Origin: Prevotellaceae bacterium
GTDB lineage: Bacteria > Bacteroidota > Bacteroidia > Bacteroidales > UBA932
Assembly (NCBI GenBank): GCA_031258415.1
Contig: JAIRMW010000038.1
Coordinates: 1-38,070 of the forward strand
Direction of reading: 5' to 3'
Length of the DNA stretch: 38,070 nt
Part shown: positions 1-9,807 of the stretch, in pieces
Numbering within the stretch: the first letter of the stretch is position 1
How the letters are laid out: each line of letters opens with the position of its first letter
Notes under the pieces: model-generated
Told to the model about the DNA's origin: nothing
The model's database searches: none
The model's input: the letters and a program-made list of their open reading frames with translations, nothing else
Made by a program: the position numbers and the translations under genes

Positions 1-27
1 CCTGAAATGAACTGCTTTAATTTTCAT
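1..27 (-). CDS. possible 5' end of a gene leaving the window
   Basis: The minus strand reads ATG and eight further codons (MKIKAVHFR) before the window ends. The upstream sequence is AT-rich, as in front of other starts here, but no clear TAnnTTTG box is present. It lies downstream of the surface-protein gene on the same strand. Nine residues are too few to name a product; it may be a chance ATG. Confidence 0.25.
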
Positions 28-103
28 GGCAATTTATTTTTGAATTAATAATAAAGAACAGTATGTGTTTTTTAGCATACGCATATAATAGGCCGTTGGC
101 TTC

Positions 104-130
104 CCGGAGACTCCGGAGACTCCGGAGACT
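104..130. repeat. 9-bp tandem repeat, three units
   Basis: The unit CCGGAGACT occurs three times head to tail, so that CCGGAGACTCCGG dyads overlap one another. It sits in the gene-free stretch 28-312 downstream of the surface-protein gene. No T-tract follows on the minus strand, so it is not a canonical intrinsic terminator. Apart from GC-rich dyads around 175-225, nothing else was recognised in 28-312. Confidence 0.8.
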
Positions 131-312
131 GAACTACACAATGCAGTTCCCTTCCCGAAGCCTCCGGCCGGCCGGCAGCACACGCCGGCATAGCCGCACA
201 GCCCCTGCCGGAAGATACGGCAAGGCGACTGAGCAATCGGTTAAACGGGAAGCGAAGCATGGGCTGTTTATACGGGTAATTTCATTGATTAAGGGCGCCT
301 GCCAACCTACAG

Positions 313-1980
313 CTACAATACGCACCGGAAGCGGATAATAGAGCTCGCGATGTCGGCGCCCGTGGTGCAGACACCGCTACCGACGAAGCCCACGTGGTAA
401 TAGACGCTACCAGAAGGAGTACTGCTCCAATAGAAGACACCGAAAGTGTAACCGCCGGACAGGCTAGCTCGATTGTCACACATACACTCGAGTTCAGTGC
501 GCGTAGGCAAGCGTGCGCCTCTATCGCGGCAGTAAGTATCAGCAGTGCTCCATGCTCCGGATCCGTCAATGGGCGATGTAGTCTGGTAAACTCTCAAACC
601 CGGACAACCGGGCACTTCGCGGCAATCATTAATTGTTACCTCTCTTGACGGGGAAGTAGTTCCGGTGCAATGGGCATTTTTCCCCTGTACGGTATAGCTG
701 CCGGAAGACGTTACTGTGTACGTGCTGCGGGTACCGGTTTGTACTTGCGAGTCCTCCTTATACCATGTAAAACTGGTGGCGCCGGTCGCGGAGGCGGTAA
801 GGGATACCGTAGCGGCTGGGCAGGTATTGCTGGCGTCGCCGGTTATCGTTGCTGCGCTAACCGCCGTGTGCACCGTAACCGTCCCGTAGGCCGCCGCGCT
901 GACGCAGCCGGTCGAGTTGGTAACGGTAACGCTGTAGGTCGTGGGGCCGACCGACAAGTCGTCGGTGGTGTAAGTGTTGGCGGGCGTCGTAACCGCTGCC
1001 GCGCCGCCTACTATCCAGCTATAGGTCGTCGACGAGGTGGCGTTGGCGGGCGTGGCCGTCAAGGTTACTGTCCCGTCGCCACAGCGTGCAGGGCCGGTGG
1101 TGGTAACCGCCGGGGCCTCTTCGACGGTCAGCGTCCAGCTTCCCGTCGAAGCCAGCGGCGTAAGGCCGCACGTCCGGTCGTTCACCTTGCGGGTGTAAGT
1201 ATATGTGCCGGCGGTCGCGGCGTCGGCGGGCGGCGGGGTATTGTCGGCGCCGGTAGCGTCGGCGATTAGGACGCCGTCTTTATACCACGAGTAGGCCAGC
1301 TGGCCGTCGCCGCCGCTAAATGGCATGAGGCCGACGATGGTTGTCGGCGTACCGCCTGCGCAGACCGTCTCGCCGGTGGTCGGGATGGCGCCCGGTACGA
1401 TAGGCTGATTGACCACGAAGCCCGGACAGCCGGTCGAGTCGGTAATGCTCGTGATACATACGCCTGCGTCGTCGAACATATACGAGGGTTCGCGTGTCGT
1501 GCCGTTAATAACGAAGGGCGGCGTGCCGCGTAGCGCATAGCCGCCGCCGGACTGCTGCGTAGCGTTGGGCGGATAGTCGGAGGCGTAGGCGCAGACGTTG
1601 AATGGGGTGTTGGCGGGCGCGGCCAGCGTAACGGTCATCGCGGCGTCGAACGCGCCCGAAGGATTGCCGGCTAAATAGAAGCCGCGATAAGGCAGGGCTA
1701 TGGGAAACGAGAGGGTGCCGGCGGTGGTCGTGGCGCCGGTGATGGTAGCCGCCGTCCAGTGGCCGGTCGAGCCGTCGGGGTTCACCGTGCGGACGTCGGC
1801 AAAAATCCATACCGTATCGCGGTGGTCGGGCGGCGTGGGGGCGGTCGTCCAGCCGACGTGGAACGTCAGCGTCGGCACGGCGCCTTCGGTATGGCTCAGT
1901 TGCGTAATGCCCACCACGCTTTGTCCCCAGACAGCCGACAGGGACAGGACTGAAACAGTCGCTAAGAATAATCTCTTCAT
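313..1980 (-). CDS. secreted surface protein with Ig-like repeats and C-type-lectin-like (DUF1566-like) C-terminus
   Basis: This 555-residue protein has a signal peptide (about 1-19, ending VWG/QS). Its N-terminal domain (about 20-190) is shared with the truncated gene at the right end of the window; both contain HRDTVW, CAYASDYPPNAT and GTPPFVxNG. Three Ig/PKD-like segments follow (about 205-290, 290-370, 370-450), each with a Cys-containing strand and a Tyr-rich end. The last 100 residues (WSTADTYCRDRGARLPT, then YWSST) resemble DUF1566/Lcl_C C-type-lectin folds. No type IX sorting domain is visible. A surface ligand-binding or adhesive role is inferred. The gene has its own promoter about 450 bp upstream and a leader bounded by inverted repeats. 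The C-terminal codons look like a retroelement-diversified region (separate entry). Confidence 0.8.
   Translation of the reverse strand: MKRLFLATVSVLSLSAVWGQSVVGITQLSHTEGAVPTLTFHVGWTTAPTPPDHRDTVWIFADVRTVNPDGSTGHWTAATITGATTTAGTLSFPIALPYRGFYLAGNPSGAFDAAMTVTLAAPANTPFNVCAYASDYPPNATQQSGGGYALRGTPPFVINGTTREPSYMFDDAGVCITSITDSTGCPGFVVNQPIVPGAIPTTGETVCAGGTPTTIVGLMPFSGGDGQLAYSWYKDGVLIADATGADNTPPPADAATAGTYTYTRKVNDRTCGLTPLASTGSWTLTVEEAPAVTTTGPARCGDGTVTLTATPANATSSTTYSWIVGGAAAVTTPANTYTTDDLSVGPTTYSVTVTNSTGCVSAAAYGTVTVHTAVSAATITGDASNTCPAATVSLTASATGATSFTWYKEDSQVQTGTRSTYTVTSSGSYTVQGKNAHCTGTTSPSREVTINDCREVPGCPGLRVYQTTSPIDGSGAWSTADTYCRDRGARLPTRTELECMCDNRASLSGGYTFGVFYWSSTPSGSVYYHVGFVGSGVCTTGADIASSIIRFRCVL
316..414 (-). 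other. candidate variable region (DGR-target-like) at the C-terminus of the surface protein
   Basis: These are the last 33 sense codons of the surface-protein gene. Twenty-seven end in C or T, while first and second positions vary widely (GGT AGC GTC TAT TAC CAC, later GAC ATC GCG AGC). That is the outcome expected when AAY codons of a template are randomised at adenines. The protein pattern YWSST, VxFxxGxV and a terminal R-x-R-x-V fits the variable face of DUF1566/CLec targets of diversity-generating retroelements. No reverse transcriptase, Avd or template repeat lies in the window, so the role is inferred and would need a remote element. Confidence 0.45.
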
Positions 1981-2046
1981 TGTTTTTGTTATTTTATTTA
2001 ATTTTGTAGTTGTATCTGTTTATTTTATGGCTTGCAGTAGCGGCTT

Positions 2047-2071
2047 TTTTTTGATTAACTTATTAAGTTAA
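2047..2071. repeat. inverted repeat, gene-proximal arm (pairs with 2395-2419)
   Basis: This 25-bp stretch is the exact reverse complement of 2395-2419. Its core GATTAACTTATTAAGTTAA is itself nearly palindromic. It lies 66 bp upstream of the surface-protein start. The 323 bp between the arms (2072-2394) are A-rich on the plus strand and hold no gene. I see no strong intrinsic terminator there on the minus strand; the best candidate is an AT-only hairpin near 2279-2306. Confidence 0.85.
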
Positions 2072-2394
2072 GAATTTACAAACAGCAACGACTGAAAACC
2101 AAAGAAGAAGGTCTCTATTTTTGCGTCGGGGAATGAAAAAGGGGAAGAATAAAAAAGCAGATAGTCGTTTTGGAGCATTCCAATAGTTATGAGAACAAGA
2201 ACTTAGAACGAAATAACGCGGGACGAAAAAGGGGAAGAAAAATGTTTCTTTACAAAAAACAAAAAAATAAACGCAAGGTTATAAGGTTTTTATAATGCAA
2301 CGATAAAAGAAAATCGACGGCGGAGAAGAAAGCGCGGACGAGCGCCGGAAGAGATTGGAGATGAAGTGTGAAGAACGTGAAAAAAGCATTTTGA

Positions 2395-2419
2395 TTAACT
2401 TAATAAGTTAATCAAAAAA
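2395..2419. repeat. inverted repeat, promoter-proximal arm (pairs with 2047-2071)
   Basis: This arm mirrors 2047-2071 and forms part of a perfect 12+1+12 palindrome at 2391-2415. It starts about 10 bp downstream of the minus-strand -7 box, so it would sit at the very start of the transcript or act as an operator. The same layout, with different repeat sequence, recurs in front of the paralogous gene at 36631. Confidence 0.85.
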
Positions 2420-2429
2420 GAAGGTGTTG

Positions 2430-2458
2430 CAAAGGTAGTATATTTTTTTCATACACAA
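2430..2458 (-). promoter_or_regulatory. Bacteroidota-type promoter for the surface-protein gene
   Basis: The minus strand has TTG (2456-2458), an 18-nt spacer and TACCTTTG (2430-2437), matching the Bacteroidota primary sigma consensus. Transcription should begin near 2423, giving a leader of about 440 nt that crosses both inverted-repeat arms before the ATG at 1980. Confidence 0.65.
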
Positions 2459-2468
2459 CCCTGTTTTT

Positions 2469-3179
2469 TTATACACCCAATAAAAAAAGGCATGGTTTTT
2501 TGTGAATATCCGGCAGGGGTTGGGTTCTCCACCAAGCAATGGGGGCGGTGCGAATAAACTGTTGCGGCTGCGTAAGGCAAACGGCGATACACAGGCGGGT
2601 GGCCGGCGCGGCGGTCTTCAGGACGTCCGATAGCAGGGCGATATTGCGGTACGGGGTTTCGATGAACAGTTGCGTTTGGCCGTTGCGGATAGCCGCCTGT
2701 TCCAATTGTTTGATCCGTTGCTGTCGTGGGCGAGCCTGTACCGGCAGGTAGCCGGCGAATGCAAACGACTGCCCGTTGAGTCCCGAAGCCATCAGGGCGA
2801 GCAGCAACGACGAAGGCCCCACCAGCGGGATTACGTCGATATGATGCTCATGCGCGATCTGCACCAGCGCCGCGCCCGGATCGGCTACCGCCGGCGCCCC
2901 CGCTTCGCTCAACAGCCCCATGTCGTGGCCGTCCAGCAGCGGCTGCAAAAACCGAGGCACCTGTTCGGGCGCCGTATGTTCGTTCAGTTCAAAAAAGGTC
3001 AGCGCGTCGATCGGCGTCTCGATCCCGGCCCTGCTCAGGCAGCGTCGCGCCGTGCGCAATTCCTCCACCACGAAAAACCGCAACCGCCGCACGACGGCCA
3101 GGGTTCCCTGCGGAACGACCTCTTCGAGGGGGTTGTCGCCGATGGGCGTCGGAATCAAATATAATTTTCCGGGAGGCAT
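2469..3179 (-). CDS. SAM-dependent tetrapyrrole-methylase-family methyltransferase (RsmI-like)
   Basis: The 236-residue product opens with KLYLIPTPIGD, the N-terminal strand and loop of the RsmI/tetrapyrrole methylase fold. It has LLSEAGAPAVADPGA (about 93-107), matching the SEAGxPxxxDPG SAM-site motif, and PLVGPSSLLLALMASG further on. Length fits the shorter RsmI paralogue that many Bacteroidota carry beside true RsmI. RsmI 2'-O-methylates a cytidine of 16S rRNA; whether this paralogue does the same is unknown. It starts 27 bp downstream of lon on the same strand and is probably co-transcribed with it. Confidence 0.8.
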   Translation of the reverse strand: MPPGKLYLIPTPIGDNPLEEVVPQGTLAVVRRLRFFVVEELRTARRCLSRAGIETPIDALTFFELNEHTAPEQVPRFLQPLLDGHDMGLLSEAGAPAVADPGAALVQIAHEHHIDVIPLVGPSSLLLALMASGLNGQSFAFAGYLPVQARPRQQRIKQLEQAAIRNGQTQLFIETPYRNIALLSDVLKTAAPATRLCIAVCLTQPQQFIRTAPIAWWRTQPLPDIHKKPCLFLLGV

Positions 3180-3206
3180 GGTCGAGAGATACTATAAAGG
3201 AAGGGT

Positions 3207-5627
3207 TCAGGCGGAGGTTTTCGTTTTCGTGTTCCGTTCGAGCGCAAACCGGAGCACGTCGGTAATGGTTTTTACGTAATGGAATCGAAGCCCCGCAATA
3301 TAGATTTCCTTGATTTCCTTAATATCCTTTTCGTTTTCGGCCGATAGCACGACGTCCTCAATGCCTGCGCGTTTGGCGGCCAGTATTTTTTCTTTGATAC
3401 CGCCTACCGGCAACACTTTTCCGCGCAGCGTAATTTCGCCGGTCATCGCAATCCCTTTGCGAACCTTCCAGCCGGTGAAGGCCGAGGCAAGCGACGTAAC
3501 CATCGTAATGCCGGCCGAAGGGCCGTCTTTCGGAATGGCGCCTTCGGGCACATGAATGTGCACATTCCATTCGTCGAATGTGCCGGCGGGCAAAGCCAGC
3601 AGGTCGGCATGCGCCTTAATGTACTGGAGCGCCAGCGTAGCCGATTCTTTCATCACCTCGCCCAGATTTCCGGTGATGGTCAGGACGCCTTTCCCCTTGC
3701 TCAGGCTCGACTCTACAAATAATATTTCGCCGCCGTTAACCGTCCATGCCAGACCGGTAACGACGCCCGTAAATTCGTTGCCCTGATACATTTCTTTCAA
3801 GTATTTCGGCGCCCCGAGAATGTCGACGACCGCCTTTTCGCTCAGTTCGGCTCTTGTTTTTTCGCCGAGGGCGATCTTTTTCGCATAATGCCGGGCGATC
3901 TTGGCTAATTGTTTATCCAGCGCCCGCACGCCTGCCTCGTGCGTATACCGGTCGATCACGATCGATAGCAGTTTCTCCGATATTTTAATGGCTTTGGGCT
4001 TGAGTCCGTGCAATTCTAACTGTTTCGGGAGCAGATGCCGTTTGGCGATTTCCACTTTTTCCTCGACGAGGTAGCCGCTCATATTAATCATTTCCATACG
4101 GTCGCGCAACGCGGGATGGATGTTGGCAATATCGTTGGCCGTCGTAATAAACATCACCTTCGACAAATCGTAATCCAGTTCCAGATAATTGTCGTGGAAC
4201 GAGCAGTTCTGCTCCGGGTCGAGCACCTCGAGCAGGGCCGAAGAGGGGTCGCCGCGAAAATCGCTCCCCACCTTGTCGATCTCATCCAGAATAATCACCG
4301 GGTTTCCCGATTTGCATTTTTTTATGGTTTGAATAATGCGCCCCGGCATGGCGCCGATGTATGTTTTGCGATGTCCGCGTATTTCCGCTTCGTCGTGCAG
4401 GCCGCCAAGCGAAATGCGCCCGAACGAACGCTCCAGCGCCCGCGCCACCGACTTCCCGAGCGAGGTTTTTCCTACGCCCGGCGGGCCATACAGGCAAAGA
4501 ATCGGCGACTTCAAATCGCCTTTCAGCTTGATGACCGCCAAATGCTCGATGATCCGGTCTTTGACCTGCTCTAATCCGAAATGGTCTTCGTCCAGAATTT
4601 TCTGTGCATTTTGCAGGTTCAAGTTGTCGACGGTATATTCGCCCCATGGCAGTTCCAGCAAGGTTTGCAGGAAATTGTACTGGATACTGTAATCGCTGGC
4701 GTAGGTGTTCATGCGCTCTAATTTTTGCACTTCCTTTTCAAAGGTCTCCGCCGCTTCCTGCGGCCATTTTTTGGTCGCGGCTTTTTCGCGTAGCTCTTTT
4801 ATTTCGTCGTCCATATTGCCTATTCCCAGCTCGTCCTTAATGGTTTTAAGCTGGTTGTGCAAATAGTATTCGCGTTGCTGCTGGCTGATTTCCGTATGCA
4901 CCTTTTGTTGAATATCGTTGCGGATTTTCAACACGTCGATTTGCTTGTTAAGCAGTTCCAGCAGTTTGGTCGCCCGCTTTATCATATCGTCTTCTTCAAG
5001 CAATGCCTGCTTGTCTAACGGGTTTTCCACGTCGAGGCTGGCCGCGATATAATGAATTAAAAAGCTGCGGCTGTCTACATTTTTAATGGCGTATTCTACT
5101 TCCTGCGGCAAATGCGGCGAGAGTTTGACAATATGCAGCGCCACCGCCCGAATAGAGCCTATCAGCGCATCGTAATGTTTGTTGGGCATCGAGGGAACCG
5201 TATCGTTGCGGGCTGCGATAGCCGCTACAAAATAGGGGTCGTCGGAAAGCATTCGCTTGATTTCAAAGCGGCGCACGCCTTGCAGGATAGCGGTAATAGC
5301 GCCTTCCGGGATTTCTACTATTTTCAGGATTTTTGCCAGCGAGCCTACTTTTTGCAAATCGGACGCCTGCGGATTATCGATTTTCGCGTCATTTTGCGTG
5401 ATGGCGCCCAGCAGTTGCGAGCCGGAATGCACATCGCGCAGCAGGCGTATGGATTTTTCGCGGCTGACGGTAATGGGCATAATCATGCCCGGAAACAATA
5501 CGGCATTGCGCAGGGGCAATAACGGAAGGTGTTTAGGGACGTCCGGGGCGTCATTGTTGAGTTCTTCGTCCGGAAATATAGGGATATAATCTATTTCTTC
5601 ACTTCCCCAATTGCTTGCATGTATCAT
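3207..5627 (-). CDS. lon: ATP-dependent Lon protease
   Basis: Lon is a cytosolic AAA+ serine protease that degrades misfolded and regulatory proteins. The product has the N-terminal substrate-binding domain ([15 protein letters not shown] near residue 35), a coiled-coil middle region, Walker A GPPGVGKT (381-388), Walker B VIILDEID and the C-terminal protease domain. The Ser-Lys dyad is Ser704 in KDGPSAG and Lys745 in GGIKEK. I chose the ATG at 5627 ([11 protein letters not shown], 806 residues). The reading frame extends 14 codons further upstream, but that stretch (MQRNKIILIKKIHT) does not look like Lon. No CIRCE or other heat-shock operator was recognised in the 117-bp gap upstream. The RsmI-like gene follows after 27 bp. 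Confidence 0.97.
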   Translation of the reverse strand: MIHASNWGSEEIDYIPIFPDEELNNDAPDVPKHLPLLPLRNAVLFPGMIMPITVSREKSIRLLRDVHSGSQLLGAITQNDAKIDNPQASDLQKVGSLAKILKIVEIPEGAITAILQGVRRFEIKRMLSDDPYFVAAIAARNDTVPSMPNKHYDALIGSIRAVALHIVKLSPHLPQEVEYAIKNVDSRSFLIHYIAASLDVENPLDKQALLEEDDMIKRATKLLELLNKQIDVLKIRNDIQQKVHTEISQQQREYYLHNQLKTIKDELGIGNMDDEIKELREKAATKKWPQEAAETFEKEVQKLERMNTYASDYSIQYNFLQTLLELPWGEYTVDNLNLQNAQKILDEDHFGLEQVKDRIIEHLAVIKLKGDLKSPILCLYGPPGVGKTSLGKSVARALERSFGRISLGGLHDEAEIRGHRKTYIGAMPGRIIQTIKKCKSGNPVIILDEIDKVGSDFRGDPSSALLEVLDPEQNCSFHDNYLELDYDLSKVMFITTANDIANIHPALRDRMEMINMSGYLVEEKVEIAKRHLLPKQLELHGLKPKAIKISEKLLSIVIDRYTHEAGVRALDKQLAKIARHYAKKIALGEKTRAELSEKAVVDILGAPKYLKEMYQGNEFTGVVTGLAWTVNGGEILFVESSLSKGKGVLTITGNLGEVMKESATLALQYIKAHADLLALPAGTFDEWNVHIHVPEGAIPKDGPSAGITMVTSLASAFTGWKVRKGIAMTGEITLRGKVLPVGGIKEKILAAKRAGIEDVVLSAENEKDIKEIKEIYIAGLRFHYVKTITDVLRFALERNTKTKTSA

Positions 5628-5744
5628 TGTGTGTATCTTTTTAATTAGTATTATTTTGTTTCTTTGCAAAGCGGCTTGCGTCCGTCCTCTGCCATTCTGT
5701 CATCTAAAATGCTCCCCGCTTAGTAGACAAGCATCGTGCCAAAA

Positions 5745-7130
5745 TTAGAAAAACGGGGTGATAAGCGTAATATAAAAGCCTCCTTCCCGTTTCCGGTTGA
5801 TGGAGTAGTCTACTCGGAGAACTATATCATAGTAGGTTACTAAATCGAAACCGCCGCCGCCACTATACAGAAAAAGATTTTGCAGGTCGTTGTGTCGGGT
5901 GGCATGACGGTTATACGAATAGCCGCAATCGACAAACAGGTTGGCATAGATGGTAAAATGAATTTTATTGAATTTATCGAGTGTCGACAGCCATTTTATT
6001 TCATACGTTTGCGTAGGCATGACCAAAAAGCGCAAGGTGTTTTTGAATAATACAAAATACTCGCCGTCCATCACATAATCTTCGTAGCCGCGCAAGTAAT
6101 AATTATCGTATCCCAACGCCCGCTTGGCGATATAGGCCTCGCAGTTGCTGATTGACAACTTGGCGCCTAATGAGCCGGCGTAGAACCAGCGGCGCGACAG
6201 CGGCCAATAGGTCGCAATTTCAGGATACAGATCGCCGCTCAGCAAATGGCCATCCAGCGCGGCGACGGCCGACGCGGTTATTTTCCACAGTGTGCCGCTA
6301 AGCGGGTATGCGTACGAATCGCGATAATCGCTGGCGTACGAATACCGGGCATTCAGCGTATGACGTTGTGTCTGGGTGCTGCCCCAATAATCGGGATTCA
6401 GATGAAGCAGCGTATCGTCGATGGTAACATGCTCGTAGCTCAGCCGGGCCGTCTGTCGCTCGCGTATCTGTGGGCGGAACGAATAGTGGATACCGGCCGA
6501 ATAGCGCTCCCGGATAGCCCGTCCTTCGGTGGTTACGTAGACGGGCTGATTATTCTCGGTCATGTAGGCCAGATTGTGCAGCCGGTTGTAGCCGCCCGAA
6601 AGCCCCAACAGATGCCGGCGGTTTTTATCGAGCGAGATGTCGGAATATGAAAAAGACAGCCCGCGTTGATAACCGATACGCGCGTTGATATTCATATTTT
6701 CATTCAGCCCGCGCATATTTTCGATATTCACGCCGGCGCCCAAGGAAAACCGGGACCAGTCGGGATGCCGAATCCAAGTGCTGATATTCCGGTCTTCAAA
6801 GACCAGATCAACCACCGGCCAGATATACCAGCGCTCTTCGACTTTGATATACACGTCGACAGCGCCGTGGTCACGTACCGTATCGGATACGTACACATAG
6901 TTAAAAAGCAGGGTATTGAAAATATTTTGTCGGGAGATTTCCAATTGGCGGCGAAAATCGGCCGATGGCAACGTATCGCCCGTAGCGAACGTCAGTTCCC
7001 TATAGATAATCGACGCCCGCGACTGCTTGTTTCCCGACAGGGAAATGCTGTTGACCGTTACATTTTGCGTATACAGTGGATAGCTTATCAGGTATAAAAC
7101 CAATATGATGTAATAATATATAGCCTTCAT
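5745..7130 (-). CDS. Omp85/BamA-family outer-membrane protein with POTRA domain
   Basis: This 461-residue protein has a signal peptide (MKAIYYYIILVLYLISYPLY) and one POTRA-like domain (about 20-100, with VNSISLSGNKQSRASIIYREL). A long C-terminal part is rich in alternating aromatic strands and ends IDNRKREGG-like then FYITLITPFF, a barrel-type C-terminus. It is shorter than BamA, which has five POTRA domains, and resembles TamA-like or single-POTRA members. These insert or export proteins at the outer membrane; the substrate is unknown. The start at 7130 is preferred because a -7 box at 7140-7147 lies inside the longer reading frame. The gene precedes lon on the same strand by 117 bp. Confidence 0.8.
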   Translation of the reverse strand: MKAIYYYIILVLYLISYPLYTQNVTVNSISLSGNKQSRASIIYRELTFATGDTLPSADFRRQLEISRQNIFNTLLFNYVYVSDTVRDHGAVDVYIKVEERWYIWPVVDLVFEDRNISTWIRHPDWSRFSLGAGVNIENMRGLNENMNINARIGYQRGLSFSYSDISLDKNRRHLLGLSGGYNRLHNLAYMTENNQPVYVTTEGRAIRERYSAGIHYSFRPQIRERQTARLSYEHVTIDDTLLHLNPDYWGSTQTQRHTLNARYSYASDYRDSYAYPLSGTLWKITASAVAALDGHLLSGDLYPEIATYWPLSRRWFYAGSLGAKLSISNCEAYIAKRALGYDNYYLRGYEDYVMDGEYFVLFKNTLRFLVMPTQTYEIKWLSTLDKFNKIHFTIYANLFVDCGYSYNRHATRHNDLQNLFLYSGGGGFDLVTYYDIVLRVDYSINRKREGGFYITLITPFF

Positions 7131-7139
7131 AAAAGGCAT

Positions 7140-7147
7140 CAAAGGTA
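7140..7147 (-). promoter_or_regulatory. -7 box just upstream of the Omp85-type gene
   Basis: TACCTTTG on the minus strand ends 9 nt before the ATG at 7130, so the mRNA leader would be only a few bases. The -33 region is not a good TTTG match, so the promoter call is moderate. Confidence 0.5.
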
Positions 7148-7230
7148 CAAAAAAAATCAGTACCGGCAGCACGCGACGAAAGTCCGGTGAAAGTAAATAG
7201 TCGCTCCTTAAGATTCAAATACAGGTTTGA

Positions 7231-7699
<469 letters not shown>

Positions 7700-7715
7700 T
7701 AAATACTGTTGATAT

Positions 7716-8246
7716 ATGAAAAAATTATTCGGTTATTACTTGGCGGCCATGCTACTTGTAGCCGCCGGCGGTTGCGACTGGTTTAACACAACCTTTTTGG
7801 GAGTTCCCTCTACCGGGCAACCCTCTCCGGCGTCGTTAGCACAATCCCGACAGGACAGCCTTGCGCAGGCAGATACAATCGTGACCCGGACAGCGGACGA
7901 TTCGACCCAAACGTCAACGGCGGACGCTTCGGAACAAATCCGTCCGGCCGCGACGGCGCCGCTGCCGGCTGTAACGGATTCCGTGCCTAATCAGCGTTAT
8001 CATGTGATTGTCGGAAGTTTTAAAAAGCCGGAACATGCCGACCGTATGCGGCGGCTATTGCAGGATAAAGGATACGCGGCGCAGCAGATGGTTTTTAAAA
8101 ACGGCTTTTTCTGTGTATCCGTTTCGTCGCATCCGGACGTACGCACAGCCCGAGAGCAATTGAAACTCGTGCTGTCTATGGAACTTTGTCCCGACGACGT
8201 ATGGGTCTACGACTCGAATACGCTTTTGCACCACGACGTTTTATAG
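7716..8246 (+). CDS. SPOR-domain lipoprotein
   Basis: The 176-residue product has a lipoprotein signal with Cys20 (LLVAAGGC), a Ser/Thr/Ala-rich linker (about 30-90) and a C-terminal SPOR domain (about 92-170: YHVIVGSFKKPEHADRM, then CVSVSSHPDVRTA). SPOR domains bind denuded glycan strands of septal peptidoglycan, so an envelope or cell-division role is likely. It is transcribed away from the IS remnant and converges with the pseudouridine synthase gene. No TAnnTTTG box was found in the 34 bp between the remnant and the start. Confidence 0.88.
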   Translation: MKKLFGYYLAAMLLVAAGGCDWFNTTFLGVPSTGQPSPASLAQSRQDSLAQADTIVTRTADDSTQTSTADASEQIRPAATAPLPAVTDSVPNQRYHVIVGSFKKPEHADRMRRLLQDKGYAAQQMVFKNGFFCVSVSSHPDVRTAREQLKLVLSMELCPDDVWVYDSNTLLHHDVL

Positions 8247-8278
8247 GGGCGCCCGGCTCGCCGGAAGGAGGGGCTGCA

Positions 8279-8968
8279 CTACATTTTTAGTTGGGCGGCA
8301 AACCATTTCCACAGCGCCTCGTCGGGCAGGGGGGCGATGACGGTCAGGGGTTCTTTTTTGACCGGGTGTATCAATTCGATACGGCGTGCATGTAGCGAGA
8401 TGCTGCCGTCGGGGTTGGAACGCGCCGCGCCGTATTTCAGATCGCCTTTTACGGGGCAGCCGATAGCCGCCAGCTGGCAGCGGATTTGATGATGGCGCCC
8501 GGTCAACAGCTGCACCTCCAGTAGATGATAATGATCGCTGCCGGCCAGTAGCCGGTATTGCAGCCGCGCTTCTTTCGCGTTGGGCGAAGGCGTGTTGCCG
8601 GCATACGATTTGTTCTGTTTTTCGTTGCGCGTCAGATAATGCGTCAAGACGTCGGCGTCTTTGGCGGGGCGGTTTTTGACTATTGCCCAATAGACTTTGC
8701 GCACGTCGCCGGTACGGAACAGTTCGTTGAGGCGCTCCAGCGCCTTGCCGGTTTTGGCAAACAGCGTAACGCCGCTTACCGGCCTGTCGAGACGGTGGGG
8801 AACGCCTATAAAGACGTTGCCCGGTTTATGGTCGCGCTGCCGGATGAAATCCTTCAACTGTTCGCACAGAGGGCAGTCGCCGGTGCGGTCGCCCTGCACG
8901 ATGTCGCCCGCGCGTTTATTGACCATGATAAGGTGATTGTCTTCGTAGAGAATGGTCAGCACGGTCAA
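8279..8968 (-). CDS. RluA-family pseudouridine synthase
   Basis: This 229-residue enzyme isomerises uridine to pseudouridine in rRNA or tRNA. The catalytic aspartate is Asp61 in HRLDRPVSG, followed by the family motifs [24 protein letters not shown] and SLHARRIEL. It lacks an N-terminal S4 domain, as in RluA, TruC and short RluD-like members; the exact target base cannot be read from sequence. Its start overlaps the end of panB by 4 bp (ATGA), so the two are translationally coupled. Confidence 0.92.
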   Translation of the reverse strand: MTVLTILYEDNHLIMVNKRAGDIVQGDRTGDCPLCEQLKDFIRQRDHKPGNVFIGVPHRLDRPVSGVTLFAKTGKALERLNELFRTGDVRKVYWAIVKNRPAKDADVLTHYLTRNEKQNKSYAGNTPSPNAKEARLQYRLLAGSDHYHLLEVQLLTGRHHQIRCQLAAIGCPVKGDLKYGAARSNPDGSISLHARRIELIHPVKKEPLTVIAPLPDEALWKWFAAQLKM

Positions 8969-9780
8969 TACTGCTCTTTTTCGTCCGGAAAACAGCCCGC
9001 CTTGACGTCCTTAACATAGTGCCGGAAGGCTTCCTGCATGGCGTCGTACAGGTTGGCGTAACGGCGGAGGAAACGTGGCGAAAACTGCCGGTTCAGCCCC
9101 AGCATGTCATGCGCCACCAGCACCTGCCCGTCGACAAACCGTCCGGCGCCAATACCAATCATCGGGATTTTCAATTCTTCGGTTACCCGTTTACCCAGTG
9201 CGGCCGGGATTTTTTCCAGCACGACGGCAAAACAGCCGGCCTCTTCCAGCAGGTGAGCGTCTTCGAGCAGCCGCGCCGCTTCGGCTTCGTCTTTCGCACG
9301 TACGGAGTAGGTGCCGAATTTCAGGATCGACTGCGGCGTCAGTCCCAGGTGTCCCATAACGGGAATGCCAGCCGAGAGGATGCGTTGCACCGATTCCAGC
9401 ACATCCCGTCCGCCTTCGAGTTTCACCGCGTCGGCTTCGCTTTCCTTCATCAGCCGGATGGCGGAATGCACGGCTTCTTTCGAATTGCCCTGATAGGTGC
9501 CGAAAGGCATATCGACTACCACCATCGGGTTTTTCACGGCCCGCACCACGCTTTGCGCATGGTAAATCATTTGCTCCAGCGTAATAGGCAGCGTCGTTTC
9601 GTGCCCGGCCATGATGTTGGCCGCCGAATCGCCCACCAGCATGATATCTACGCCGGCGGTGTCCATAATGCTGGCCATCGTATAGTCGTAGACCGTGAGC
9701 ATGGCGATTTTCTCGCCGCGCTGCTTCATTTCGCGCAATCGCCGGGTGGTTACCACCCGTTTCTTTCCTTCTATTGACAT
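8965..9780 (-). CDS. panB: 3-methyl-2-oxobutanoate hydroxymethyltransferase
   Basis: PanB transfers a hydroxymethyl group from 5,10-methylene-tetrahydrofolate to alpha-ketoisovalerate, giving ketopantoate for pantothenate and CoA synthesis. The 271-residue product has the family signatures [50 protein letters not shown] and [20 protein letters not shown]. Length is normal. It heads a two-gene unit with the pseudouridine synthase. A -7 box lies 27 bp upstream inside a 38-bp element that is repeated upstream of the sigma-factor gene at 35937. Confidence 0.96.
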   Translation of the reverse strand: MSIEGKKRVVTTRRLREMKQRGEKIAMLTVYDYTMASIMDTAGVDIMLVGDSAANIMAGHETTLPITLEQMIYHAQSVVRAVKNPMVVVDMPFGTYQGNSKEAVHSAIRLMKESEADAVKLEGGRDVLESVQRILSAGIPVMGHLGLTPQSILKFGTYSVRAKDEAEAARLLEDAHLLEEAGCFAVVLEKIPAALGKRVTEELKIPMIGIGAGRFVDGQVLVAHDMLGLNRQFSPRFLRRYANLYDAMQEAFRHYVKDVKAGCFPDEKEQY

Positions 9781-9807
9781 CGTATGCTATTTTATCTTTG
9801 GTTGCCG

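Noticed and set aside
313-700. Type IX secretion C-terminal sorting domain in the left surface protein
   Set aside because: The C-terminus is a DUF1566-like fold ending in RFRCVL without the usual sorting-domain motifs.
670-1269. Plus-strand open frame opposite the left surface protein
   Set aside because: Gly/Arg-rich translation is the mirror of the Ig-like coding sequence; no start context or domain.
3207-5669. Upstream start for Lon at 5669
   Set aside because: The extra 14 residues (MQRNKIILIKKIHT) do not resemble Lon N-termini, whereas [11 protein letters not shown] leads directly into the family sequence.
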